From: Oscillospiraceae bacterium
Lineage (GTDB): Bacteria > Bacillota > Clostridia > Oscillospirales > Ruminococcaceae
Direction of reading: 5' to 3'
Length of the DNA: 36,850 nucleotides
Assembly (NCBI GenBank): GCA_030523195.1
Contig: JAUNJC010000007.1
Span: 1-36,850, forward strand
This document shows positions 8,401 through 15,689 of the stretch, one piece after another. A program made the position numbers and the translations under genes. The notes under the pieces are model-generated. The model saw only the letters and a list, made by a program, of their open reading frames with translations. It did no database searches and was not told where the DNA came from. The number at the start of each line of letters is the position of its first letter. Position 1 is the first letter of the stretch.

Positions 8401-8624
8401 AGCCGCATGATCTCCTCATATTCTTTCGGGTGCTCTACTTTATAATCCAACAGCAGACGGGAGGCATTATTGGCAGAAATACATCCAAGTCCACGATAGG
8501 AGGCGGCAGGATTTTCATTTGCCTGTGTGCCATCTGCTATAATTTCCATGGATGCAACGCCGGATTTTCCGGTCATTTCAGAAAATTTTTGAAAAAATTG
8601 TGAATTTTTCAATGTAAAATCCAT
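5403..8624 (-). CDS. GH59-like (galactocerebrosidase-related) glycoside hydrolase, apparently cytoplasmic
   Basis: The 1073-residue protein matches the GH59 family pattern. YRGLGCISANNASRLLLDY (~43-61) resembles the galactosylceramidase N-terminus. The (beta/alpha)8 acid/base would be Glu191 in DQNE and the nucleophile Glu277 in IWYSEGS. The family-typical AQEPWSGHY is also present. A beta-sandwich/lectin-like region follows (~500-710), then another beta module (~715-830) containing FTGSGIAVIG. Residues 832-1073 form a low-complexity tail rich in Ala, Glu, Lys and Pro, with an Ala/Lys/Glu helix-like start. No signal peptide, anchor or dockerin is visible, so the enzyme should remain inside the cell or leave by an unusual route. 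GH59 enzymes release beta-linked galactose; the substrate here is unknown. It starts 20 bases after trmB with AGGAAGGG upstream. Confidence 0.82.
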   Translation of the reverse strand: MDFTLKNSQFFQKFSEMTGKSGVASMEIIADGTQANENPAASYRGLGCISANNASRLLLDYKVEHPKEYEEIMRLLFQKDYGIGLSHIKLELGADVNSFAGAEPATKRTAEEHADVTRGAGFQFAADAKAINPDITLDLLRWGEPAWVARAFTVSQEHGLNARYTWYKETLEAAYQIYGLKFNFISADQNETDTTDEAWILFLRYRLDHEPKAPYDYRKIKIVASDEVGTRNVAAQMVENASLRNAIDVIGLHYTTFGDSYTNLLNEAYGKEIWYSEGSAPCNLSELTVQADQSGIAGKNGAIDIANRIINSYYNGKMCMYEFRPAIAANYDGAYDAPKHLISAQEPWSGHYRMDSGFWMALQFNRFSPKGWLFVNGACYGDGEENHAIENTSNNFMTLVSPDRSEMTMHFTNEDLFPRTYSVQLKDMGFTNRTLSTILTTGPNVGEAYHANWFRRGKPVKPSHKNGETYFIKVPPQSIMTITTLDTSWVNGVETFSHTVPSPERLPLPYQDTFRYREDEIMVRGCAPRYTTDQGGAFELIHSDQDGDILCQRIKKGNIPANWRFRGTPEPITCLGDDRWRSYSAEIDVRLDNREAENYAGLGVRYNSAVTCETTSRCGYTGILYGDGRWQLLDMDNVAAEGTSYMVRATDWNKLKLLILGDSIFFFLNGDLLTTYRPQCPINSGRISLCSDYEMNTFRNLKVMPMPILPLYVRRVDCFSEEIFYNDYWDICTTESCRFYHRTSMKAQPQAAFSCQFTGSGIAVIGTAKNAEFQVILDGEVLYETLFVPYCAPRQACLTMDQLKVGTHTLQVTLKSGEFKLDILEVPENYTLMPDILTVTTAAQAAAEEHAFAVKQKELAKKKAAVEAEKTLRQAVQALQPDPEPQKSKEKEEPKKSQTFKEMLEAAGMIPSKAAKAAAEKAEQSEPQGVTVMDFPLPNPLEKQHLSNVTEMPAVAFPFSNETVESQTQSAGANESAAPEETEPVINMQPETTKETSDPATMTYIEEEWENFSMPPQPPQMPKSEEKTSAPQKKAITPTPSPAPKAEPLHPPVLNDVTQSKPYRQNFNIDIDI

Positions 8625-8644
8625 AACTGCGATCCCTTCCTATA

Positions 8645-9319
8645 TCATGATAAATTTTCCTGCTGCATAAGCGGACGAGCAATAAGAAATTTAATGGTTT
8701 TCCCCATTTCCTCAAACATTGCCTCATGTTCCGTGCGAAAGCTCTGAATATTTGATTCTTTCTGCAAATCCGTTGTCTGAAACACAATTTCAAAATGACA
8801 TTCTTTCAAATAAGCAATCGACTCCTGAAATAGATCGTCATCATCTGTCTTAAACCAAATTTCACCATCCAATACAGAAGCATACTGCTTCAACTGCCTT
8901 GGGTGCGTCAAACGGCGTTTTTTATGTTTCCCCTTTGGCCATGGGTTACAAAAATTGATATAAATCCGGTCGATTCGATCTGCCGGAGAAAAATATTCTG
9001 AAAATTGCATTAAATTGCAAATAAAAATCCGAACGTTATCCAATGGCAGCTTTTTTTCTGCATAGGCTGCCTCCAACTTTCGCTTTGCTAAAACTAACAT
9101 TTCGTTTTTAATGTCCATTGCAATATAGTGATAATTTAGATTTGCTGGGGCTTCCTGTGCAATAAAACCGCCTTTTCCGCATCCCAATTCCAGCCGAATC
9201 GGTTTTTTCTCTCCCGGAAATGCTGTATTCCAATTTCCCGTATAGGTCTTTGGTTCGGTAATATAAAACGGACACGCCTCCAGTTCCGGCTTTGCCCATG
9301 GTTTGTGCCGTATACGCAT
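8645..9319 (-). CDS. trmB: tRNA (guanine-N7-)-methyltransferase
   Basis: This 224-residue protein makes m7G46 in tRNA using SAM. It begins MRIRHKPWAKPEL, typical of TrmB. It carries the SAM-binding motif LELGCGKGGF, the INFCNPWPKGKHKKRRL segment containing the family PWPK(x)nH..RR signature, and a late TDLQKE..SFRTEHE segment. The start at ATG 9319 was preferred because a TTG at 9331 directly abuts the ribosome-binding site AAAGGA. It is the first gene of an operon with the GH59-like gene and the 167-residue protein. Confidence 0.95.
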   Translation of the reverse strand: MRIRHKPWAKPELEACPFYITEPKTYTGNWNTAFPGEKKPIRLELGCGKGGFIAQEAPANLNYHYIAMDIKNEMLVLAKRKLEAAYAEKKLPLDNVRIFICNLMQFSEYFSPADRIDRIYINFCNPWPKGKHKKRRLTHPRQLKQYASVLDGEIWFKTDDDDLFQESIAYLKECHFEIVFQTTDLQKESNIQSFRTEHEAMFEEMGKTIKFLIARPLMQQENLS

Positions 9320-9363
9320 TCTATCTGTCAATCCTTTCTATGCAAGCAGATTCTTTCCATTCC

Positions 9364-9392
9364 ATTATACCATACTTCCTGCAAAAAAGCAA
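9364..9392 (-). promoter_or_regulatory. Promoter of the trmB operon
   Basis: On the minus strand TTGCTT (9387-9392), a 17-base spacer and a perfect TATAAT (9364-9369) precede trmB by about 45 bases. The rest of 9393-9520 is AT-rich with no visible gene. Confidence 0.75.
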
Positions 9393-9519
9393 AGGAATTA
9401 TGAGAAAAAAGAAAGAAAAATTACTGATTTTTATAATATCCACAGTCATGCACGTGCAATTTTAAAAAATATACAAAATAGGCATTTCAAATCATCCATA
9501 TCATTGGTCAATTTCTACA

Positions 9520-9561
9520 ATAAAAAACCTGCGTTGCAGAATTTCCATTGCAACGCAGGTT
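9520..9561 (-). terminator. Terminator after dCMP deaminase
   Basis: The 13-bp perfect stem AACCTGCGTTGCA (9526-9538) / TGCAACGCAGGTT (9549-9561) is followed on the minus strand by TTTTTTATTG. It ends the GH5-GH5-comEB transcription unit. Confidence 0.92.
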
Positions 9562-9586
9562 CAAAATCAGTTCCATTTTTGTAAGA

Positions 9587-10066
9587 TTACAACACCAATT
9601 GTATCGTTTTCTGCATGGATTCGTAAGCACGACACGAAACACCGGCTAATGCAAACATCTGTACCGATGCTTTTGTACTTTCCGAATTTGCATATTTGTT
9701 ATCCAAATAAATTACTTCCCGAATGCCGCTTTGAATGATTGCCTTTGCACATTCGTTACAGGGAAATAAAGTGACATAGAGCCGACAGCCCCGCAAGCTG
9801 GCAGCATTGCGATTCAAAATCGCATTCAATTCTGCATGGCACACATAGGCATACTTGGTGTCTAAAAATCCACCCTCTCGCTCCCACGGCATTTCATCAT
9901 CATGACAGCCAGTTGGCATGCCATTGTAGCCAACAGAAACCACTTTGTTTTCCTGATTGACAATGCAAGCCCCAACCTGTGTATGTTCATCTTTGCTTCG
10001 CTGTGCCGAGAGCAAGGCAATGCCCATAAAATAGGCATCCCAAGAGAGATAATCGGTTCGCTTCAT
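9587..10066 (-). CDS. comEB: Deoxycytidylate (dCMP) deaminase
   Basis: The 159-residue zinc enzyme converts dCMP to dUMP, feeding dTMP synthesis. The deaminase motifs are HAE (residues 77-79, with Glu79 the proton shuttle) and PCNECAK (102-108). Other typical segments are [17 protein letters not shown] and VGYNGMP. ATG 10066 was chosen because it gives the usual N-terminus and lies 12 bases from AAGGGA. ATG 10078 is also possible but almost touches that site. The gene begins only ~21 bases after the GH5 stop at 10088, with no terminator between, so it appears to be the third gene of a cellulase operon, which is an unusual partnership. Confidence 0.93.
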   Translation of the reverse strand: MKRTDYLSWDAYFMGIALLSAQRSKDEHTQVGACIVNQENKVVSVGYNGMPTGCHDDEMPWEREGGFLDTKYAYVCHAELNAILNRNAASLRGCRLYVTLFPCNECAKAIIQSGIREVIYLDNKYANSESTKASVQMFALAGVSCRAYESMQKTIQLVL

Positions 10067-10087
10067 ATGGTTTTTCATTCCCTTCTA

Positions 10088-11863
10088 TTAGGATTTTACT
10101 GGGAACGTTGTAATTTCTCCCAACAGATATCGACGATACAAGATAGCATCTACCACATTCAACACATCATCGGCATTGACATCGGCTTTTTCAATGGAAA
10201 TGCTTACCGTTCCGGTAATAGACACTCTCATCAAGTACCGATTGAGATAAATCAAATCTGCCAAACCAATTTTACCATCCCCATCAATATCTCCACAATC
10301 GGTTTCCCCTGATTGTTTTGTGGTGGTAGCGGCAGTGGTAGTTGTGGTCGGCTTTGTTGTCTCTGTAGTCGGTTTGGTATGATCTGCACCAATGATGGTA
10401 CCGCCATCCAGATTGCTGCCCTCTGTAGAAGCATAGGAGGCATAAAACTCCGACAGCGACAAACCTGTCCCGTTATTTCCCAGTGCCTTTTCATGATCCA
10501 GACCAATAAACTTTCCAGTTTCCTGTGTCTGCCAGAGGGAAGGTTCAAACAGGGCATACTTATCTTCTTCCCATGTAATGGTCGTTTTGCTGGTTGTCTG
10601 ATCAAAGGCAAATCCTGCCCACAAACCACCGGTATCTCCAGAGTTGGTATTCAAGCACCAGAATGTATGGTTGATATGATTTTCAATCATATAATCCCGC
10701 AGCAACTCCATCCACTTTTGATTCTTGCCTTTATCCATAAAACCGCCCCATTCACCAATCAGCAATGGAGCAATGTCCTGATCATTGATGTATGCCCAAG
10801 TGTCATACCAATAATCATCCAAAAGGGACTGGGTATCAAAATCCTTTTGAAACCATGTCTGATCATAGACAGACGGACCATAGTCATGCGGCGAATACAC
10901 GATTTGACTCGTACCGGAATCCGGCACAACCGGATATTCCTTGACGCCACGCAGATTGCCGCCCCACCATGCTGGAATATAAGGCGGATCTGTTTTGGAG
11001 TCCGGTTGTCCCCAAGTATAGGCATCACTCTTCAGGGACTGTTCTACCCCTTCAATCAAAATCAACGCATTGGGATTGACGGAAAGAATGGAATTGGCAC
11101 ACTTTGTGGCAGCATATGCCCAGTTATTCTCATCGGTAGAACCATCCCACTTTGCAGCCGTTGCACCTTCCTGACCTTTACCGTGCGGCTCATTTTTCAG
11201 ATCATAACCAATCAGTGTATCATCATTGCTATACTTTTCTGCCAACCATGTCAGGGTTTCTATCCACAAATCGGTGGTCACCATAGTACCATCTGTGGTT
11301 TCCTTTCCGTACCACAAATTATAGTTGTGACCAGAGTTATCCGTATGCGGACTATGAATGTCGATGAATGCCTTTAGTCCATAATCTTTGCACTTTTTCA
11401 TAATAATATCAAAGATTTCCATACTATTCTTGATCGTACCATCTTCATTGCAGAAGTCCACATTAATCGTATAATAAGGCGGATTATTCGTTGCAGTGAC
11501 ACTGGAAACTGGATTCGGTGTTCCATTCATCCAAGAAATCAACAATTCTGTTGAGATAGGAAGCCGGATCACATTCATACCACGGTCAGCAATTCCCGAA
11601 AGCATGTCATCTACATCGGCACTCCACAGATAGTGAACGCAGTTTTCACCACAGTTAAATCCGAACCAGTTTGCACCAGTCAGCCAAACCTCGTTGCCAT
11701 TCTTGTCATAGAGACGGCTGCCAACCGCATGTAACCAGTCATCATTGTTGGTGTCAGCTGCCTGTACAGTAACATTCATAGCTGGAATCGAAGCTGCCAT
11801 CGCCGTACATGCCATCATACCGGCAAGCAAAACGGCTTGCAGGCGTTTATAAATTTTCATCAT
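10088..11863 (-). CDS. Secreted GH5 endoglucanase with dockerin (downstream copy)
   Basis: The 591-residue cellulosomal enzyme cuts internal beta-1,4-glucan bonds. A signal peptide (~1-24, ending AMAAS) leads into a GH5 domain (~40-480). The general acid/base is Glu225 in DLKNEPH and the nucleophile is Glu371 in LIGEWGG. WWGGNLRGV and SPHDYGPSVY are typical of GH5 subfamily 1. A short Thr-rich linker (~497-520) joins a dockerin (523-585) with calcium loops DIDGDGKIGLAD and DVNADDVLNVVD. The second loop has Asp where Gly is normal at position 6. A strong GGAG site precedes the tandem ATGs at 11863/11860. It lies 21 bases after an upstream paralogue and continues into comEB. Confidence 0.95.
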   Translation of the reverse strand: MMKIYKRLQAVLLAGMMACTAMAASIPAMNVTVQAADTNNDDWLHAVGSRLYDKNGNEVWLTGANWFGFNCGENCVHYLWSADVDDMLSGIADRGMNVIRLPISTELLISWMNGTPNPVSSVTATNNPPYYTINVDFCNEDGTIKNSMEIFDIIMKKCKDYGLKAFIDIHSPHTDNSGHNYNLWYGKETTDGTMVTTDLWIETLTWLAEKYSNDDTLIGYDLKNEPHGKGQEGATAAKWDGSTDENNWAYAATKCANSILSVNPNALILIEGVEQSLKSDAYTWGQPDSKTDPPYIPAWWGGNLRGVKEYPVVPDSGTSQIVYSPHDYGPSVYDQTWFQKDFDTQSLLDDYWYDTWAYINDQDIAPLLIGEWGGFMDKGKNQKWMELLRDYMIENHINHTFWCLNTNSGDTGGLWAGFAFDQTTSKTTITWEEDKYALFEPSLWQTQETGKFIGLDHEKALGNNGTGLSLSEFYASYASTEGSNLDGGTIIGADHTKPTTETTKPTTTTTAATTTKQSGETDCGDIDGDGKIGLADLIYLNRYLMRVSITGTVSISIEKADVNADDVLNVVDAILYRRYLLGEITTFPVKS

Positions 11864-11884
11864 CAAAAACTCCTTTTCCTCTCG

Positions 11885-13687
11885 TTACTTTGCCGGAAAC
11901 TTTGTAATTTCTCCGAGCAGATACCGCCGATAAAGGATGGCATCCACAATATTCAGCATACCATCAGTATTGACATCGGCTTTTTCAATAGAAATGCTTA
12001 TCGTTCCGGTAATGGACACTCTCAACAAGTACCGATTGAGATAAATCAGATCAGCCAAACCAATTTTTCCATCCCCGTCAACATCTCCACAACCGGTTTC
12101 CTGAGAGGAACTTGTAGTAGTCGTTGTGGTGGTCGGTTTCGTCGGTTCTGTAGTCGGTTTGGTATGATTCGCACCAATGATCGTACCGCCGTCCAGATTG
12201 CTGCCCTCTGTAGAAGCATAAGAAGTATAAAATTCCGTCAAAGACACACTGGAACCGTCTGTACCAAGCGGTTTTTCATGATCCAGACTGATATACTTTC
12301 CAGTTTCCTGCGTCTGCCACAGGGATTCTTCAAACATGTTGTATTTTGTCTCATCCCATGTGATAAAATCATAATCCAACAGACCGCCGGTATCGCCGGA
12401 GTTTGGATTCAATCCCCAGAAGGTATGATTGATATGATGCTTGATCATATAATCCCGCAGCAGGGTCATCCACTTCTCGTTTTTATCGCCGTCCATATGA
12501 CCGCCCCATTCGCCAATCAGCAGTGGTGCTATGTCCTGATCGTTGATATATGCCCATGTGTCATACCAGTAATCATCCAACAAGGTCTGTTCTGTAAAAT
12601 CCTTATCAAACCAAGTCTGATTATAAACAGATGGACCATAGTCATGCGGCGAATAGACAATCTGACTCGTACCGGAATCCGGTTGAATCGGATAATCCTT
12701 GACACCACGCAGATTGCCGCCCCACCATGCACCATACCACGGTGAAACCTCCGCAGAAGCCTGCCAGATATCCGCTGTGTCATACGTATAGCCCTTTTCT
12801 GTCTTGGGATACTGTTCTACACCCTCTACAAAAATCAGGGCATTCGGGTTGACTGCAAGGATGGAGTTTGCACATTCCGTTGCAGAATATGCCCAGTTAT
12901 TCAAATCTGTAGAATCATCCCATTTTGCAATGCCTGTCGGGCAGACAGTACCATCATAGCCACGTTTTCCGTGCGGTTCGTTCTTCAAATCGTAGCCTAA
13001 AATAGTATCATCATTGTTGTATTTTTCTGCCAGCCATGTGATAGAATCTTTCCACATATCCCATGTAATTTGCTCCGCACTATAATATCCAACTGCCATG
13101 CTGCTAGCATCTTCCAGTTCCGGATTATAGTACCAAAGATTATAGTTATGACCGGAGTTATGTGCCGCCGGACTGTGCACATCCACCATGACCTTCAGCC
13201 CATATTTTTTCATTTTCTGCATAATAATATCGAAAATTTCCATGCTGTTCTTAATCGTTTTTCCGTCTTCCTGTACAAAATCCGGATTAATCACATAATA
13301 CGGTGGGTCATTTCCAGCTTGCACACTTTGCACGTCCAGTGGATTTCCATTCATCCAAGAAGCCAGTAATTCTGTGGAAATCGGCATACGAATTAAATTG
13401 ATGCCGTTGTTGGATACATTTTCCAAAAAGTCGTCAATATCTGCCGCAGATAGACCATGTGCACAATTTTCAATACAGTTAAATCCAAACCAGTTTGCAC
13501 CGGTCAGCCAAACTTCATTGCCATCCTTGTCATAGAGCCGGCTGCCGACAGCATGCAGCCAGTCATCATGATTGTCATCCACTGCCTGCACCGTCAAATT
13601 CTCTATAGTTGGAACAGAGGCAGCCATCGCCGTACAAGTCATCATACCCGCAAGCAAAACAGCTTGCAGACGTTTGAAAAATTTCAT
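11885..13687 (-). CDS. Secreted GH5 endoglucanase with dockerin (upstream copy)
   Basis: This 600-residue enzyme is clearly a duplicate of the gene at 10088-11863: same signal peptide style, GH5 domain, Thr linker and dockerin, with long near-identical blocks. Catalytic residues are Glu237 in YDLKNEPHG and Glu393 in LIGEWGG. The copies differ mostly in surface loops. This one has an insertion around residues 188-210 and a different 294-320 loop, and it lacks the segment after GGL found in the other copy. Its dockerin (last ~69 residues) has canonical loops DVDGDGKIGLAD and DVNTDGMLNIVD. ATG 13687 follows AAAGGAG at 6 bases. It is the first gene of the operon, about 60 bases after a strong promoter. 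Confidence 0.95.
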   Translation of the reverse strand: MKFFKRLQAVLLAGMMTCTAMAASVPTIENLTVQAVDDNHDDWLHAVGSRLYDKDGNEVWLTGANWFGFNCIENCAHGLSAADIDDFLENVSNNGINLIRMPISTELLASWMNGNPLDVQSVQAGNDPPYYVINPDFVQEDGKTIKNSMEIFDIIMQKMKKYGLKVMVDVHSPAAHNSGHNYNLWYYNPELEDASSMAVGYYSAEQITWDMWKDSITWLAEKYNNDDTILGYDLKNEPHGKRGYDGTVCPTGIAKWDDSTDLNNWAYSATECANSILAVNPNALIFVEGVEQYPKTEKGYTYDTADIWQASAEVSPWYGAWWGGNLRGVKDYPIQPDSGTSQIVYSPHDYGPSVYNQTWFDKDFTEQTLLDDYWYDTWAYINDQDIAPLLIGEWGGHMDGDKNEKWMTLLRDYMIKHHINHTFWGLNPNSGDTGGLLDYDFITWDETKYNMFEESLWQTQETGKYISLDHEKPLGTDGSSVSLTEFYTSYASTEGSNLDGGTIIGANHTKPTTEPTKPTTTTTTTSSSQETGCGDVDGDGKIGLADLIYLNRYLLRVSITGTISISIEKADVNTDGMLNIVDAILYRRYLLGEITKFPAK

Positions 13688-13745
13688 AAAAAACTCCTTT
13701 CCTTTTCGTCAAAACGAACAAAAAAATCGTACATTCTATAATTTT

Positions 13746-13774
13746 ATTATAGTCCATACGAGGAAAAAAGTCAA
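13746..13774 (-). promoter_or_regulatory. Promoter of the GH5-GH5-comEB operon
   Basis: Minus strand TTGACT (13769-13774), a 17-base spacer and TATAAT (13746-13751) lie about 60 bases before the first GH5 start. I see no CcpA-like site overlapping it. Confidence 0.85.
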
Positions 13775-13829
13775 GGGTTTCCGAAAGTTTTCCCTTCTTT
13801 CTAATGCTGCTCACCTGTGGGAATCCCTG

Positions 13830-14118
13830 TTCGGATTCTTTTGGGAACCTGATCCGAATTGTCCGGCAGATTCGCTGCGCTGTCTGCCTGTGACCGCTAT
13901 TCGCCTTTCTATACGTTGTACCAACTTGCATCCTCTTTCTCCTAAATTTCACATCGTCTATGCCGTTTTTTTTAGATGGCGAACAGCGAATCTCTTCTTT
14001 CCTAGATTGCAATTTTCTCTGATTACAACGTTTGTTAAGGGGAACAGCTTGTTCCCCTTAACAAACTCTTTCCGCCAAGCTAAGCCAGCTTGACCGCAGT
14101 CGCCTGCGGCGTTAGAAT
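13830..14118 (-). repeat. Repeat element R2 (~289 bp), candidate structured RNA
   Basis: This is the second copy of the element at 4055-4345, in the same orientation. It fills the space between the end of ylbJ (14155) and the GH5 operon promoter. Its main stem is a 17-bp perfect inverted repeat at 14030-14046 / 14050-14066 (core GTTAAGGGGAACA, loop GCT). A second stem is TTGCAAT (14007-14013) / ATTACAA (14022-14028). Others are CAAGCT/AGCTTG and TTCGGAT (13830-13836) / ATCCGAA. Differences from R1 keep pairing only on the minus strand. No T run follows on either side, so processing or read-through from ylbJ is possible. No conserved open frame was found. Confidence 0.78.
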
Positions 14119-14154
14119 GGACTTCCGTGCTGCCCACCCTGCCCGATAACATCT

Positions 14155-15234
14155 TTATTTCCGCAGCTGACGCTGCTTGGCTGCGGACTGCAATAACAAA
14201 ACGGTAGCCCCCACCAATAGCAAGGATGCCACTGGCGAAGTACGGCTATACTGAAATGCTGGGGCTGAAACAGGAAATGCTGCGGTCTGCTGCAACAAAA
14301 CCTGTGGGAAAAAATGACAGCCAATGCCGCAAAACAGGGCTGACAATCCCGCTGCAATCCCTCGCATCAACAGAATCCAAAGCGGAGACAACCGACCGCC
14401 AGTAACTGCGAAAATCTGCAAATGCACGCAAACACCGCCAAACGAAAGTAAGGCTGCAAACAAGGCAAATAACAACGGTGTAGCAAGCGGCAGCTGTGTT
14501 AAATACGTTACTTCCAAAAATGCGGACAACAGTCCGGCTGCCAGTTCCGAAGGAAACAATCGTTCCAGTGGCATTGCCAATACCGACAGCACACCGGACG
14601 CCTGTACCACTGCCAACAGACAACGAAAAAACAAAATCATCGCACACATCTGCAACAGTGCTGCCCCCGATTGCGTGACTGTCCGCACCAATGTGTCTGC
14701 CTGTAATCGCCGCATAGGAGCAGGCTCAATATCTGGCAAGTGCAGGAACCGTGTCAAAAGCAACAGCAACACGCCATTAGAAAACAGCATCGCATAAAAT
14801 AACATCCGGCAACCAGCATCTCCTGTCAAAGCAGAAAGCGTTCCAAATAAAAATGCAGGCCCGCTTCCAAAACAAACCCCTGACAGAATAGAAGCCTGTC
14901 GTTTGGAGAGCACACCGCTTTGTAGTTGTAAATCCAACAATTTTGCCCCCACCGGATACCCTGCCAACTGACTCAATAAAAAGATGGCAAGACACACATC
15001 CGGCATCCGCAAAATTTTCTTGGAAAACCAATGAAACGGACGCAGCAGCAACATATGGGCATTGGTATGGATCAGCAGCTGTGAGACAATCATCATAGCA
15101 TAAAGTGCCGGCAGAATCACCTCCAGACAGAGAAACACACTTTCTGCCAAAGCAATCTGAATCGGAGCCGCATAAAGCAAACAAGCAAATGTCAGCAACA
15201 ATAATGCAATACAAGAACCAATGGTCAATGTCAT
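14155..15234 (-). CDS. ylbJ: Sporulation integral membrane protein YlbJ
   Basis: The 359-residue polytopic membrane protein has about eight to ten hydrophobic segments. The family marks are SQLAGYPVGAKLL (~95-110), SGVCFGSGPAFLFGT, a membrane segment with FLEVTYL, and LSFGGVCVHLQIF. YlbJ is required for spore cortex or dipicolinate-related steps in Bacillus and is found across endospore formers. The start at 15234 was chosen because AAAAGGG lies 5 bases upstream and the protein then begins directly with a membrane segment. Upstream in-frame codons give an unlikely extension. It diverges from yqfCD, another sporulation locus. Confidence 0.88.
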   Translation of the reverse strand: MTLTIGSCIALLLLTFACLLYAAPIQIALAESVFLCLEVILPALYAMMIVSQLLIHTNAHMLLLRPFHWFSKKILRMPDVCLAIFLLSQLAGYPVGAKLLDLQLQSGVLSKRQASILSGVCFGSGPAFLFGTLSALTGDAGCRMLFYAMLFSNGVLLLLLTRFLHLPDIEPAPMRRLQADTLVRTVTQSGAALLQMCAMILFFRCLLAVVQASGVLSVLAMPLERLFPSELAAGLLSAFLEVTYLTQLPLATPLLFALFAALLSFGGVCVHLQIFAVTGGRLSPLWILLMRGIAAGLSALFCGIGCHFFPQVLLQQTAAFPVSAPAFQYSRTSPVASLLLVGATVLLLQSAAKQRQLRK

Positions 15235-15422
15235 CCCTTCCCTTTTCTCATAAAATTTGATTTTACCTATCACAAACCCTGCATAGTTTCGTTGCCGCCC
15301 CTCGCATGTCGGTTCTTCTGTCAATATAGTAAATATCAAATGAAAATATGCCGCAAGGAGCAACGGAATAGACAGTACTTTTTCGTTTTCTCTGTGCATA
15401 TAGTACAGTGAGGTGATGGCGG

Positions 15423-15689
15423 TTGATAGAACGGTGGTCAGAGATGGGAAAGAAATGGCTTTGTCTGGAAACCACAATGCAAATCGCAGGCAATCAAGAA
15501 CTTCGCATTGAAAATTGCAAACGCATTTTAGAATACAACGATATTCGCATTGTGATACAAACCAGAGAGTTGCAGCTCTCCATCTGGGGAAAAGATTTGA
15601 AAGTAGATACGTATGCAACAGATGGCGTTCTCATACATGGTGAGCTGCAAACGATCGAATTGGAAAAGAGAGGGGGACGCTGTACATGA
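15423..15689 (+). CDS. yqfC: Sporulation protein YqfC
   Basis: This 88-residue protein belongs to the YabP/YqfC family. Its C-terminal two thirds show the strand-rich pattern IENCKRILEYNDIRIVIQ and LSIWGKDLKVDTY, then VLIHGELQTIELE. TTG 15423 is the likely start: AGGTGA (15411-15416) is 6 bases away, and the length agrees with the ~90-residue family. An internal ATG at 15444 has a poorer site. The stop overlaps the yqfD start in an ATGA, so the two are translationally coupled. In Bacillus both act in the mother cell under sigma-E. Confidence 0.88.
   Translation: MIERWSEMGKKWLCLETTMQIAGNQELRIENCKRILEYNDIRIVIQTRELQLSIWGKDLKVDTYATDGVLIHGELQTIELEKRGGRCT

Noticed and set aside
10313..12745. Long plus-strand open frames (354 and 302 codons) across the GH5 genes
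   Set aside because: They are antisense to two clearly coding cellulase genes, have Cys/Ile-rich unlikely products and no ribosome-binding sites.
15397..15405. CATATAGTA, a match to the sigma-E/K -10 pattern, before yqfC
   Set aside because: The transcript would start inside the Shine-Dalgarno sequence at 15411-15416, and no proper -35 was found.
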